This document shows positions 45,000-55,262 of a DNA stretch of 64,000 nt, piece after piece. The position numbers and the translations under genes are program-made. The first letter of the stretch is position 1. Each line of letters starts with the position of its first letter. The notes below the pieces were generated by a model that was given only the letters and a program-made list of their open reading frames with translations, was not told where the DNA came from and searched no databases. Origin of the DNA: Haliea alexandrii (GTDB lineage: Bacteria > Pseudomonadota > Gammaproteobacteria > Pseudomonadales > Halieaceae); NCBI RefSeq assembly GCF_003719295.1, contig NZ_RFLW01000004.1:186001-250000 (forward strand), given 5' to 3'.

Positions 45000-45030
45000 A
45001 AGGCCCGCCCTGCAAGACAGGGCGGGCCTT
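45000..45030. terminator. Strong GC-rich terminator hairpin after bfr
   Basis: AAGGCCCGCCCTG (45000-45012) pairs perfectly with CAGGGCGGGCCTT (45018-45030), loop 5 bases. It lacks a clean T-run but sits between bfr and the convergent beta-helix gene, so it can stop both. Confidence 0.7.
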
Positions 45031-45053
45031 GGTATTACGCGGCCGCGCCGCGG

Positions 45054-47432
45054 TCAGTCACACCCACCGCTCAAGCTGTTCAACCAATTACGCACCAGCT
45101 CCACCGCTTCGTCGTGAATGATGCTGCGGCCGATTTCCGGCATGCGCACATTAGGCTCATTGGAGTTCATGCGGAATACAGCGATGGAGGCGTCTGCATT
45201 CCCCGGCACCAAGCCGTACTGCAGGCCACCCGAGCCTGCGCCCGCCGCAACCGGAGGCTTGCATACGCCGTAGGTCGCGTTCACTTCCCGCCAGAACTCG
45301 GTGAACATGCCGGAGTTGCTGGCAAAGCCACCGGGGCTGTGGCAGTGCGCGCAGTTGATATCCAGGTAAGCCTTCACCCGTGATTCCAGCGGCTTGGACA
45401 CATCCTCCCAATCAGGCGCCGTGTCGATTGCCGCGAGATCGGCGGGGAGGCCCACCAGAATGCCTTCGTCTGCCATGTGCGCCAACTGGTTCTTTACAGC
45501 GTCACCATACTGCCGGTCGCGATTGAGGAAGCGCGCCTTGGGGCCAATAGGGAGGTTGACGGTTTCCGTGTTGACACCACTGCCGGTTTCGGCCCGTGTG
45601 ACACCGTGGCAGGTTTTGCAGCTGTTGGCATCCGGAATCACATAGTCAGTGCTGCGCGTACTGCCGTCGCTGTGTATCCACTCCAGTGAGCGGCGGCCAC
45701 CGGCGACCGTCAGGTCCGCGCCGCTACCGTCCTCGCGCCAGATATAGGGCAGTGTGGCCCAGCCATCACGACGGTGAATCATCAAACGGGTTTCGATGAT
45801 CACCTCGCCCGATGCCGCATTGAGGAAATCGTTGGGCATGGTGAAGGTCTTCGCGATGATGGTGCCCACCGGGAAATCGAACACATTCTGCGCATTGTAG
45901 GCCGCCTGCAGACCCTCGGGTACAAAGATGAAACGGTATTTGCTGGCGTAATCGGTGAACAGCGCACTGGTCAGCTCATAGCCCACTCCCGCGTTCGCGG
46001 CTGTGCGCGGCTCCAGGGCATCTGCAAACAGGTTGTAGCCGGCAAGTTCCCGACAGCTCACCTCGGTTGCATCGAAATTGGGGTCGGCACCCTCCGGCGT
46101 GCACAAGGCGGCAATTTCATCATCTGTCAGCGGGCGCTCGCCCTCGGCAATTTCCTCTGGCGTGTCCAGTTCAACTGCCGTCAATGAGGCATGGGCACAA
46201 TTGAAGAAGGCGGGGTCCACGCTGGGACCACCGCCACCGGGCTGGAATACAACGCCCATGCGCACCGAATCCTTTTCCGAAACACAGATGCGGTCAGCAC
46301 CCGGGAAGGCGCCTTCGGCTTCGCCCAGTCCGTCATAGACCACCTCGGGCAGACCATCCAGCCCGGCGAACAGGCCGGCCACATCCAGCGCAAGGTCCGC
46401 AGGCGCGTAGGCGTTGTTGCTGTAGAGGTTGTCGTGTACGTGAACGCGTCGGGGATCCGGGTCGTAAGTCACGTCATTGGTCGTGAGACCACTGATATCG
46501 TAGCTGACGATCGCGACCGCCATGGACTGGTTGTTCTCGATGCGGTTGCCGAAAATCTCCACGTCGTCGAAGGCCATGGCCAGGATGCCGGTACCCGCCG
46601 GCACCACGCCGACAATATTACCCGCAGGGGCAAAGTTGGGCGTGTTGTTATCGCGAATGGTATTGTCGAAGATCCGTGCACGCGCGCCGTCCGTCGATAA
46701 GTTCGGCAAATCGAACACGAGAATGCCCCCCGTATTGTTCTCGGCGAGGTTGTCGTACACATCCGAGTCAGTGGAGTTCTCGATTTCGATACCGGCCACG
46801 TTCAGCGACACCGAGTTGCGGCGCACGATGATCTTGTCCGACTGCCCTACGTAAATACCGGCGTCACTGGCACCGATAACCACACAGTCCTCGATAAGCA
46901 CATTCTTGGTCTGCACGGGATACAAGCCGTAGGCGCCGTTGTCCTCGCAGGCGCCGCAGGTCCACTCCACCCTCACAGAACGCAGGGTCACGCCGTTGGA
47001 AAACTTGAACTTGATTCCATCCGACGGGGCATCAATGACGGCAAAATCTTCCAGCACCACATTGTTGCTGGTCACCAGGATACTCTCGCCACCAGACACC
47101 TGGGTACCGAAGTCGAGCAGGGTTTCACCCTGGCCCTGGCCGCGTACGGTGACGTTATCGACATCCAGGGAGAGCTGCGCGTCCAGTGCGTATTCACCGG
47201 CGGGCAGCTCGATGGTCTGCCCGGGCTCAACATTGATAAAGGCTTCTATCAGGCGACGCTGAAAGTCGTCTCCGGGCTCAACAATCACCAGGTTCGGGTC
47301 CGGCACTTCCTCCGGCGTCACCTCCGGCGGCACTACCGGGGCGGGGTCACTGCCGTCGGAGCACCCGATAAGTGCAGCGAGGCCCAGGACGAGAACAGCG
47401 GAGAGAGCAGGGGATCGGGCAAGTATCTTCAT
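45054..47432 (-). CDS. Parallel beta-helix/diheme c-type cytochrome fusion lipoprotein
   Basis: A 792-aa protein: lipoprotein signal (Cys24 in LAALIGCSDG), a right-handed parallel beta-helix in residues ~50-380 (many IEDCVVIGASDAGIYV-type turns; TIGR03805 type), and a C-terminal part with two CxxCH haem sites (SCKTCHG ~605 and NCAHCHS ~695; TIGR03806/SO_2930-like). In many bacteria these two halves are separate neighbouring genes; here they are fused. An extracellular or periplasmic redox role is inferred. It converges on bfr. Confidence 0.88.
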   Translation of the reverse strand: MKILARSPALSAVLVLGLAALIGCSDGSDPAPVVPPEVTPEEVPDPNLVIVEPGDDFQRRLIEAFINVEPGQTIELPAGEYALDAQLSLDVDNVTVRGQGQGETLLDFGTQVSGGESILVTSNNVVLEDFAVIDAPSDGIKFKFSNGVTLRSVRVEWTCGACEDNGAYGLYPVQTKNVLIEDCVVIGASDAGIYVGQSDKIIVRRNSVSLNVAGIEIENSTDSDVYDNLAENNTGGILVFDLPNLSTDGARARIFDNTIRDNNTPNFAPAGNIVGVVPAGTGILAMAFDDVEIFGNRIENNQSMAVAIVSYDISGLTTNDVTYDPDPRRVHVHDNLYSNNAYAPADLALDVAGLFAGLDGLPEVVYDGLGEAEGAFPGADRICVSEKDSVRMGVVFQPGGGGPSVDPAFFNCAHASLTAVELDTPEEIAEGERPLTDDEIAALCTPEGADPNFDATEVSCRELAGYNLFADALEPRTAANAGVGYELTSALFTDYASKYRFIFVPEGLQAAYNAQNVFDFPVGTIIAKTFTMPNDFLNAASGEVIIETRLMIHRRDGWATLPYIWREDGSGADLTVAGGRRSLEWIHSDGSTRSTDYVIPDANSCKTCHGVTRAETGSGVNTETVNLPIGPKARFLNRDRQYGDAVKNQLAHMADEGILVGLPADLAAIDTAPDWEDVSKPLESRVKAYLDINCAHCHSPGGFASNSGMFTEFWREVNATYGVCKPPVAAGAGSGGLQYGLVPGNADASIAVFRMNSNEPNVRMPEIGRSIIHDEAVELVRNWLNSLSGGCD

Positions 47433-47506
47433 CGTGCTTCCGTTTTATTATCTTTTATAGGGAACCCTGCCTGTTTACCACAGGCAGGGCAAAACACAAA
47501 GCGGCT

Positions 47507-47935
47507 TTAACCGATGGCAACCAGCTCGATATCGAAGGTAAGATCCTTGCCCGCCAGCGGGTGGTTGGCATCCAGTACCACCACGTCTTCGCCGACTTCG
47601 GCGACACGTACAGGGATCGCCTGGCCATCGGGCGTTTGCATTTGCAGCTGCAGACCCGGCTCCAACGGAATGTTTTCCGGTATCTGGGAGCGGGCAACCT
47701 CTTGGCGTGCTTCGTCGGCCGGTTGGCCGTAGGCGTCGTCGGCCGCGACGTTCACCTGCTTCTTGTCGCCCACCGTCATACCCTCAATGGCACGATCGAG
47801 GCCGGGGATAATTTGCCCGGAACCCACCTCGAACTGCAGGGGGTCGCGGCCATCGCTGCTGTCGAATACGGTGCCATCGTCGAGGGTACCGGTGTAATGA
47901 ATGCTGACGCTATCGCCTGCTTTAGCTGCGCTCAT
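47507..47935 (-). CDS. FKBP-type peptidyl-prolyl isomerase (SlyD-like)
   Basis: A 142-aa FKBP with the usual SlyD layout: FKBP fold (VSIHYTGTLDDGTVFDSSDG), inserted flap (~70-125) and returning strand (DANHPLAGKDLTFDIELVAIG). It lacks the His-rich metal-binding tail of SlyD. ATG 47935 has AGGAG 8 bp upstream. Role: proline isomerisation and chaperone action in the cytoplasm. Confidence 0.9.
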   Translation of the reverse strand: MSAAKAGDSVSIHYTGTLDDGTVFDSSDGRDPLQFEVGSGQIIPGLDRAIEGMTVGDKKQVNVAADDAYGQPADEARQEVARSQIPENIPLEPGLQLQMQTPDGQAIPVRVAEVGEDVVVLDANHPLAGKDLTFDIELVAIG

Positions 47936-48184
47936 AGTGTGCTCCTGATGCGTAGGGAAAGGGGAAACTACGCAGTGCAGCGCGCAGTCACTCGCGAGCA
48001 CCCCAGTGTAACGGCTGTGCGGGCGATGTAAACCGGAGAGGCGGAAAACCTGCGCCCGCGCCACACTGGAACCCGAAACGGTAATATTGATACGGTGCCG
48101 CGCTGGCTACAGTATCCAATGGTCAGTATCTTGCGGGCAACGACCGGGAGTTGCCCGGTACACACCCGTTTCAGGAGCAGAGTC

Positions 48185-49153
48185 ATGATTGCGTTGGCAG
48201 CCGTTCTCATCGGCCTCGTTATACTGGTCTGGAGCGCAGACCGCTTTGTCTCGGGGGCGGCGGCAACGGCCTGGCACTTCAACGTTCCCCCCTTGCTCAT
48301 CGGCATGGTGATCATTGGTTTCGGCACCTCCGCACCGGAGATGGTGGTCTCGGCCATCGCCTCCAGCCAGGGCAACCCCGGCCTGGCGCTGGGCAACGCC
48401 TATGGATCCAACATCACCAACATTGCGCTGATTCTCGGTGTGACCGCCCTGCTCAGTCCACTTGCCGTGCATTCACAGATTCTGCGCAAGGAACTGCCTG
48501 TTCTGCTGGCGGTAACGGCGCTGGCGGCGTGGCAGGTGGCCGATGGGGTCATTACCCACGGCGAGGCTTTTGTCCTGCTGGGCGTGTTTACCCTGCTCAT
48601 GGGCTGGACCATCTACCAGGGACTGCGCGGCCCCGCCGACACCCTTGCCACCGAGGTCAGCGCTGAACACGAAAGCGCGGGGAACATGGCTCTCGGGCGC
48701 GCGCTGTTCTGGCTGTTCTTTGGCCTGGTGTTGCTGGTTGCGGCCTCGAGGCTGCTGGTTTGGGGCGCGGTACTGATTGCGCAGGGCCTGGGTGTCAGCG
48801 ACCTCGTCATCGGCCTCACCATCGTCGCCATCGGCACCTCCCTGCCCGAGCTGGCATCGTCAGTGATTGCCGCGCGCAAGGGCGAGAGCGACATAGCGCT
48901 GGGCAACGTGATCGGCTCCAACCTGTTCAACACACTCGCCGTGGTGGGCATTGCCGGTGGTATTGCCGAAATCACCGTGCCCCCCGAAGTGCTGGGACGC
49001 GACGTGCTCAGCATGGGCGCGCTGGCCCTCCTGCTCTGCGTGATGGGTTATCGACGGCGCGGCCAGGGGCGCATCAACCGCGTGGAGGGCGCCCTGCTGA
49101 TGCTGTGTTTCGTGGCTTACACGTGCTGGGTACTGTTAACCAGCGCTGCCTGA
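48185..49153 (+). CDS. CaCA family Na+/Ca2+ (cation/H+) exchanger
   Basis: A 322-aa membrane protein with two homologous halves, each with an alpha repeat: GFGTSAPEMVVS (~46-57) and AIGTSLPELASS (~218-229), the YrbG/CaCA signature, and GNAYGSNITN / GNVIGSNLFN. ATG 48185 has AGGAG upstream. Its 3' end overlaps the GGDEF-EAL gene by 18 bp. Confidence 0.93.
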   Translation: MIALAAVLIGLVILVWSADRFVSGAAATAWHFNVPPLLIGMVIIGFGTSAPEMVVSAIASSQGNPGLALGNAYGSNITNIALILGVTALLSPLAVHSQILRKELPVLLAVTALAAWQVADGVITHGEAFVLLGVFTLLMGWTIYQGLRGPADTLATEVSAEHESAGNMALGRALFWLFFGLVLLVAASRLLVWGAVLIAQGLGVSDLVIGLTIVAIGTSLPELASSVIAARKGESDIALGNVIGSNLFNTLAVVGIAGGIAEITVPPEVLGRDVLSMGALALLLCVMGYRRRGQGRINRVEGALLMLCFVAYTCWVLLTSAA

Positions 49154-52100
49154 GGTGATTTGACGCAGCAGTGCCTCGAACTCGCTGGCGGGGAGCGGCT
49201 TGCTGAAATAGTAGCCCTGGAAGTCGTCGCAGCCGTTATCCTTGAGGAACTGCCACTGCGCCTCCGTTTCCACACCCTCGGCGATTGTGCGAAAACCCAG
49301 CCCCCGAGCCACACCGATAATGGCCAGCGCGATCGCCTGGTCCTCGGCATCTTCTGCCACACCGTCAACAAAACTCTTGTCGATCTTCAGTTTCTGTACC
49401 GGATACCGCTTCAGGTAGCTCAGCGACGAGTATCCCGTGCCGAAATCGTCAATCGAGAGCACGACGCCCCGGCGGTGCAGATCGGCGAGTGTTGCCAGGG
49501 TTTTGCCGGAACTTTCCATGGCGATACGCTCAGTCAGCTCCAGATCGAGAAGTCCCGCAGGGACCCCCGCATCGGCAAGCATCTGGCTTACCATATCGGC
49601 AAAGTCGTCGCGGTAGATCTGCACCGCTGAAAGATTCACGGCCACAGGCCCCACGGCTAGCCCCGCCGCCTGCCACAGCGCCTGCTGCGCAATGGCAGTA
49701 CGCAGTACCCAACTGCCTATGTCGAGTATCAGCCCGCTCTCTTCCGCGATCGGGATAAACCGCGAGGGCGGCACGAAGCCCATTGTCGCGTGCTGCCAGC
49801 GAATAAGCGCCTCTACCCCTGTAACCTCGCCGGTGGTAAGGCTTACCTGCGGCTGGTAGTGCAGGCTGAGGTCCCCGTTGGCCAGGGCTTCCCTGAGCTG
49901 GTTCTCGATCTGCAGGGTTTCATGCGCGTGCACGCGCATCTCGTCCTCAAAGACACAGAACGCGTTGCGCCCCGCCAGCTTGGCCCGGGAAAGGGCGGCG
50001 TCGGCTGACTGCGTGAGCTGATCCAAGTCCCTGCCATGTTCAGGGAAACAGGCAATGCCGATGCTGGCAGTAACGCTGAGACGGTGCGCATCGAGTGCGA
50101 GCGGCTCGGCAATCAGGCGCAGCAACCGCACCGCCATAGCGGCCGCCTCGGCCTGTCCTGAGCCAGGCAACAGCAGGAAGAACTCATCGCCCCCCATGCG
50201 ACACAGTGTGGCCTCCAGGTTCAACTCCGCTGTGAGCCGGTTGGACAGCGCCTTGAGTACACCATCACCCACTGCAAGGCCCAGCGATTCATTGATCAGC
50301 TGGAAACGGTCGAGGTCTATATACAACAGGGCCAGCGGCGCCGAGCTGGCCGCAGCCGAGTTCACCGCAAACCGGGTTCTCTCATGCAGTAATTCACGGT
50401 TGGGTAAGCCTGTCAGGGGGTCGTAGTTGCTCAGGAAAAGGATGCGATCGCGGTTGTCCCGGTGCTCGGTGATATCGGTGGATATTCCGCACAGCGCATA
50501 GACCTTGCCGTCCGCATCACGCAGGGGAATCTTCACCGACCAGAAAACGCGACTCTTGCCCGTGCTCCTCACGGTATCGACTTCCTCACGTTCCTGTAAG
50601 ATTCCCGAAGTCAGCACCTTCCGGTCGCTCTCGCGGATGCGCGCCACACTTTCGGGTTCGAGCAGCTCCTCGTCGCCGCGCCCGATCAATTGCTCGCGCT
50701 CGATGCCCCAGGTCGCAAGTACCTGTTGATTGACGAACAGGTATTTACCGTCGAGGTCCTTCAGGTATATGCAGGCCCCGACATTTTCCAAGATGGTCGA
50801 CAGCAGCGATTCGCTATCTCGAATCGCCTTCTCAAAATTCGCGCGCTGCTCCTCGCGGTCAAAGTTGTTCAGCGCAAAGCTGATATCGGCGCTCATCTCG
50901 CGCAGCAGGTCCATCGCTTCATCGTCGAATACATTGCGGTGGGCGTGGTAGACGCTGAGCACAGCGAAAGGCTTGCCACCGCGAGGGATGGGGAAGGCGG
51001 CTGACGAGCGCCAGCCGAACTCGCGGGCACGGTCATGCCAAGGTTCAGTCAGGGAAGGATCGAGGTAGTCGTTGACGACTACGGGCCGATTTTCGCGTGC
51101 GGCGGTGGCCATGGACCCACTCCCGCCGGGATGGTCTGTGTGAATCGACAGGGACTTGCTGTCGAAATATTCGCTCCCCTCACCCGTGCCGGCAACTCCG
51201 ATGATGTCACCCGTATCGGGATCAATCCGGCCGACCCAAGCCAGAGTAAAGCCACCGAATCGAACCGCGACATTGCACACCAGCGGCATGAGGTCTGCCT
51301 CGCTGTCCATGCGCACGATTGCCTGGTTCACCTCGCTCAGTGCGTGATAGAGGTTCGCTAGCCGCTCCGCACGCCGGTCGCTGCGGTCTCGCCCACGAGC
51401 AATCACCAGCACCAGCAGGGCGAGCGCCAGGCTGGCGGCACCGCCCGCCATGAACATCATCGAGGAACGGCCTGACGCGAGCACCGCGGCACGGAAGGCG
51501 GGCGTAGAGCTCACGTAAAAGGTCCAGCGACGAGTGCCCACGGTCAGGCTGCGCTCGATCTGGACCTCGCCACTCGCACCGCGCTCCGCATGGGAAACCG
51601 CGTCAGACAGGTAGAGAAGGCTCTCGGGATCTGCCGGGTCGCCATCAAAAATATCGAAATCCAGACCAGCATTGATTTCCCTCGCCATACCGCCAATCAA
51701 GTCCCGGACGCGAAAGGGTACATCGACGTAGCCGGTAATCCGCTCGCGCCGGGCTGCGAGGGTGTCCGGAACTGCGGATGCACCATAAATGGGCATATAC
51801 ATGACAAAAGAGGGTGACCCCGGTTGCACCGGTTGCTGGAAGTCGTCACCGCTCTGGTCCTGAACCAATTGCAGGGGCCGGGTAATGACGATCTCGCCGA
51901 GGTCACGTGCCTTTTCGGCCGCGGCACGTGCCACCGGAATCTGGTAAATGTCCAGACCGATGGCACGGAGGTTGGCGCCCGCCATCGGCTCGATATAGGC
52001 AATAGGCGCGAGCCAGTCAGCGTCACCGGGGGGCCGAATATCGTAATCCACCGGCAGCTGCGCCCTCATCACCTCCAGGTGTTTGTCGATACCGCTGCGC

Positions 52101-52441
52101 GGCACCAATTGCACCCAGGCGACGCCCTGCAGCCCGGCGAGCTCCGAGGTGGCATTGAGGGCCCGTGTGTATGCCAGAAACTCCGGGTATTCGACGCTCT
52201 CCGAACCCTGGAAATAGCCCTGCAGGCCGCGCATTACAACGGAGTAGGCGTGCAGCTGATTCTCAGCCACCGCCACCAGGCGCTCCGCCTCGGCACTGAA
52301 CGCGGAGTGCAGCAACACCTGTTCTCGCCGGTGGTTGTGCTGCCACATGGCGATGGTGAGAGCCGTGCCCAGAAACAACACAAATACCGACAACAGGGCC
52401 GGTACGAGGTTGTTTGAGCCGTTTTCCTTAACTACGTTCAT
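49136..52441 (-). CDS. Membrane CHASE-GAF-PAS-GGDEF-EAL c-di-GMP protein
   Basis: A ~1101-aa protein. Domain order: N-terminal membrane helix; periplasmic CHASE domain (~45-300, WVQLVPRSGIDKHLEVMRAQ); second membrane helix; GAF-like domain; PAS (~560-680, LKDLDGKYLFVNQQVL); GGDEF (GGDEFFLLL intact, ~750); EAL (EALIRWQH ~878, ELTERIAME, DDFGTGYSS, KIDKSFV). Both catalytic motifs look complete, so it may make and/or degrade c-di-GMP in response to an external ligand. The ATG at 52441 is the likely start; the longer frame to 52522 lacks protein character. No strong ribosome binding site is seen. Confidence 0.92.
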   Translation of the reverse strand: MNVVKENGSNNLVPALLSVFVLFLGTALTIAMWQHNHRREQVLLHSAFSAEAERLVAVAENQLHAYSVVMRGLQGYFQGSESVEYPEFLAYTRALNATSELAGLQGVAWVQLVPRSGIDKHLEVMRAQLPVDYDIRPPGDADWLAPIAYIEPMAGANLRAIGLDIYQIPVARAAAEKARDLGEIVITRPLQLVQDQSGDDFQQPVQPGSPSFVMYMPIYGASAVPDTLAARRERITGYVDVPFRVRDLIGGMAREINAGLDFDIFDGDPADPESLLYLSDAVSHAERGASGEVQIERSLTVGTRRWTFYVSSTPAFRAAVLASGRSSMMFMAGGAASLALALLVLVIARGRDRSDRRAERLANLYHALSEVNQAIVRMDSEADLMPLVCNVAVRFGGFTLAWVGRIDPDTGDIIGVAGTGEGSEYFDSKSLSIHTDHPGGSGSMATAARENRPVVVNDYLDPSLTEPWHDRAREFGWRSSAAFPIPRGGKPFAVLSVYHAHRNVFDDEAMDLLREMSADISFALNNFDREEQRANFEKAIRDSESLLSTILENVGACIYLKDLDGKYLFVNQQVLATWGIEREQLIGRGDEELLEPESVARIRESDRKVLTSGILQEREEVDTVRSTGKSRVFWSVKIPLRDADGKVYALCGISTDITEHRDNRDRILFLSNYDPLTGLPNRELLHERTRFAVNSAAASSAPLALLYIDLDRFQLINESLGLAVGDGVLKALSNRLTAELNLEATLCRMGGDEFFLLLPGSGQAEAAAMAVRLLRLIAEPLALDAHRLSVTASIGIACFPEHGRDLDQLTQSADAALSRAKLAGRNAFCVFEDEMRVHAHETLQIENQLREALANGDLSLHYQPQVSLTTGEVTGVEALIRWQHATMGFVPPSRFIPIAEESGLILDIGSWVLRTAIAQQALWQAAGLAVGPVAVNLSAVQIYRDDFADMVSQMLADAGVPAGLLDLELTERIAMESSGKTLATLADLHRRGVVLSIDDFGTGYSSLSYLKRYPVQKLKIDKSFVDGVAEDAEDQAIALAIIGVARGLGFRTIAEGVETEAQWQFLKDNGCDDFQGYYFSKPLPASEFEALLRQITSGSAG

Positions 52442-52780
52442 GGCAATTGCCGCAGCGCGGCATCGCCCTCCCTTTTGGCGCTGACTGCATCGCATGTAAG
52501 CACGGGTAACAAAACCCCGCAATCACTGTTGCTGGTATTCGTCATTTTCACTCTGGCAAGCGCACCAATTTGGCTCATTCGACTATCCGGCAGGGGCTAT
52601 CGCGACACGGGCGTAAATTTTTACACCTCCGGTACTTGACGCCACAGGCACAAGCAAAGTTAAACTGCGGTTGCAGGTTTTCGATAACACACAATAACTG
52701 CACAAGCCAACACACCGTGTTGGCCAGGGTACCCAGGCGCCCCTCCGGGACGCTCATAATAACGATTACGGAGCCTTACC

Positions 52781-55210
52781 ATGCCGAGATACATGCACAC
52801 CCCCATTGCGGCCGCATTGATTGCCGCTACATCGTTTCCGTTCATCTCCCTGGCTCAGGCCCAGAATCTGGCACTGGAAGAAGTCGTGGTCACCGCACAG
52901 CGCCGGGAAACGCTGTTGCAGGAAACGCCCATTGCCGTCACGGCATTCAACGCCGAGCAGATCGCCGACCTCGGCATTTACAACGTGACCGACCTCAACG
53001 GGTTCGTACCGAACACCAACGTGCAGAAGCAACCGTCTTCCAACTCGAACATGTCCATCTACATTCGCGGTGTGGGCAGTGGCGAAACCTCACTGATGAC
53101 CGATCCGAAGACCAGTTTCTACCTCGACGGCGTCTACATGAGCAAAACGGTCGGCGCAATTTTTGATATCGTCGACCTGCAGTCCATCGAAGTGCTGCGC
53201 GGCCCCCAGGGAACACTGTTCGGGCGCAATAGCACCGGGGGCGCCATTAACGTGACCACGCGCAAGCCCACCGGCGAATTCGGGGGACGGCTTGAGGCGA
53301 GCGTGGGCAACGACGGTTATCGCCGCGTTACAGGCTCTGTCGACCTGCCGCAAATGGCGGACATGCTGTCGGTGAAAATCTCCGGCAGCAAAATGGAATA
53401 CGACGGCTGGGCCACCAACGACTTCCCCGGCGTCAACCCGGATCTGGCAAGCGAGGACAACTCGTCTTACCGCCTGGCGCTGCGCCTGGAACCCACCGAT
53501 GGCCTGACCATCGACTACGCCTACGATGACACCGACAACACCGGGGTACCAACACCTTTTCAGGTCACCAAGGTAAAAGACTCGATCTACAACGGATTTA
53601 CCACAACGCCGTTCCCCTACACGTTCCTGGGCGGCGAGATTTTCCAGCAGATGGCGGCAACCGTGGGTGACCCCACCAAGCGCCGCGAACAGTTCACCCT
53701 GGAAGGGTCCAGCGAAGAGTGGCTGGAGGTGCAGGGCCACAACCTGACCGTGGCCTGGGAGCTGGAACCATTCACACTGAAATACATCTATGCCAACCGC
53801 GACACCGACTCCGGGTACGACTCCACCGACCTCGACGGCGGCGCTTACACCATGCGTGACCTGTTCTACGGCGGTGGCGCGGAAATCCCCACCCAAGGCT
53901 TCCAGGCCGGCATCCCCGAAGGCTGGATTGAAATGGAGAGCCATGAGTTCCAGATCATCGGCGATGCATTTAATGACCGCCTGCAGTACACCGTGGGCGT
54001 ATTCCTCTTCGAGGAAGAAGTCTATCAGGACAACCCGCAAAGCTTCGTACTACCGATCAATTTCCTGGTAGACAGTGCCGTAGGCGGTGCCTTTATCGGA
54101 GCGGGTTTCTGTGACGACTTCGGCACCGGCCCGGTCTGCCAGGGCAGCCAGCGGCTGCCGCTGCCCTTCCCGTTCCCGGGTGCTGATCCCAACCTGAACG
54201 GCTTCCAGGACTTCATCTACGGGCAGACCTCCGAGTCCACGGCGGTGTATGGCCAGGCAACCTACTCCCTGACCGACCAGCTGGATATCACCGCCGGCTT
54301 GCGTTACACCGAGGATGATCGCGAAGCCTTCCTGTTCAATGAAGGCTTGAACCATGTCAGCTTCGATGACCGGTTCACCAACGAAGACACCTGGGACAAC
54401 ATCAGCTACCTGCTGACGGCCAACTACTCGATCAGCCCGGACATGAACGTCTACGCTACCTACTCCACGGGCTACAACGGCGGTGGCTTCAACAGCCGGG
54501 CATCCAGTGCCACGGCCTGGGAAGAGCCCTACGAAGAGGAGACACTGGACTCCTACGAGCTGGGCATGAAGTCCGACTGGCTGGACCGCCGCCTGCGCGT
54601 CAACGGTGCGGTGTTCTACAACAACTACAAGGATATGCAGATCGCGGTGTTTGAAGCCGGCAGTGGCGGCGCCTCCAGCCGCATCACCAACGCCGGTGAA
54701 GCGACCTACATGGGCCTTGAGCTGGAAGTGATCGCACTGCTGACCGAAACCGTGTCCGTGGACATGAACTACGGCTATCTCGATGCGGAGTTCGACGAGT
54801 ACAACGCCCGTAACCCGGTGACCAACCAGATTGAGAACATCAAGGATGTGGTTACCGTCACGCGTGCGCCCGAGAACACCGCGTCGCTCGGCCTGCAGTA
54901 CTCCACCGCCAACACTGGCATGGGGCGCCTGAGTGCTCGACTGGATGTCGCCTACACCGACAGCATGGTTTTTCACCCTTTCCAGAACACGTTTGACGCG
55001 TCCGAGGCGCGCACCCTGCTCAACGCACGCATCACACTGGATGAACTCAGCATGGGCGAGAACGGCGACCTGCGCCTGTCAGCCTGGGTGCGTAACCTGA
55101 CCGACAAAGAGTACCGCGAGTGGGGTATCGACTTCGGCACACTCGGCTGGGCCGGCAACACCTGGGGGCAGCCGCGCACCTTCGGCTTCGACGCGGTGTA
55201 CACCTTCTAG
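52781..55210 (+). CDS. TonB-dependent receptor (809 aa)
   Basis: A TonB receptor with signal peptide (IAAALIAATSFPFISLAQAQ), TonB box-like EEVVVTAQRRET, plug (VTAFNAEQIADLGIYNVTDLNGFVPN...SIEVLRGPQGTLFGRNSTGGAINV) and barrel ending TFGFDAVYTF (terminal Phe). It belongs to the large group found in marine bacteria taking up organic compounds; substrate unknown. The ATG at 52781 is used, preceded by ACGGAG. The neighbouring peptidase and importer suggest peptides as one possible substrate. Confidence 0.93.
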   Translation: MPRYMHTPIAAALIAATSFPFISLAQAQNLALEEVVVTAQRRETLLQETPIAVTAFNAEQIADLGIYNVTDLNGFVPNTNVQKQPSSNSNMSIYIRGVGSGETSLMTDPKTSFYLDGVYMSKTVGAIFDIVDLQSIEVLRGPQGTLFGRNSTGGAINVTTRKPTGEFGGRLEASVGNDGYRRVTGSVDLPQMADMLSVKISGSKMEYDGWATNDFPGVNPDLASEDNSSYRLALRLEPTDGLTIDYAYDDTDNTGVPTPFQVTKVKDSIYNGFTTTPFPYTFLGGEIFQQMAATVGDPTKRREQFTLEGSSEEWLEVQGHNLTVAWELEPFTLKYIYANRDTDSGYDSTDLDGGAYTMRDLFYGGGAEIPTQGFQAGIPEGWIEMESHEFQIIGDAFNDRLQYTVGVFLFEEEVYQDNPQSFVLPINFLVDSAVGGAFIGAGFCDDFGTGPVCQGSQRLPLPFPFPGADPNLNGFQDFIYGQTSESTAVYGQATYSLTDQLDITAGLRYTEDDREAFLFNEGLNHVSFDDRFTNEDTWDNISYLLTANYSISPDMNVYATYSTGYNGGGFNSRASSATAWEEPYEEETLDSYELGMKSDWLDRRLRVNGAVFYNNYKDMQIAVFEAGSGGASSRITNAGEATYMGLELEVIALLTETVSVDMNYGYLDAEFDEYNARNPVTNQIENIKDVVTVTRAPENTASLGLQYSTANTGMGRLSARLDVAYTDSMVFHPFQNTFDASEARTLLNARITLDELSMGENGDLRLSAWVRNLTDKEYREWGIDFGTLGWAGNTWGQPRTFGFDAVYTF

Positions 55211-55229
55211 CGTTTATCGCGCGAACTGC

Positions 55230-55262
55230 AAGGGCCGGCGGCGCAAGCTCCCGGCCCTTTTT
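55230..55262 (+). terminator. Rho-independent terminator after the TonB receptor
   Basis: AAGGGCCGG (55230-55238) pairs with CCGGCCCTT (55251-55259) and is followed by T's to 55262. A strong stem with a short U-tract. Confidence 0.75.

Noticed and set aside
53090-54040. Minus-strand 316-codon frame opposite the second TonB receptor
   Set aside because: Antisense shadow with no start signal or domain.
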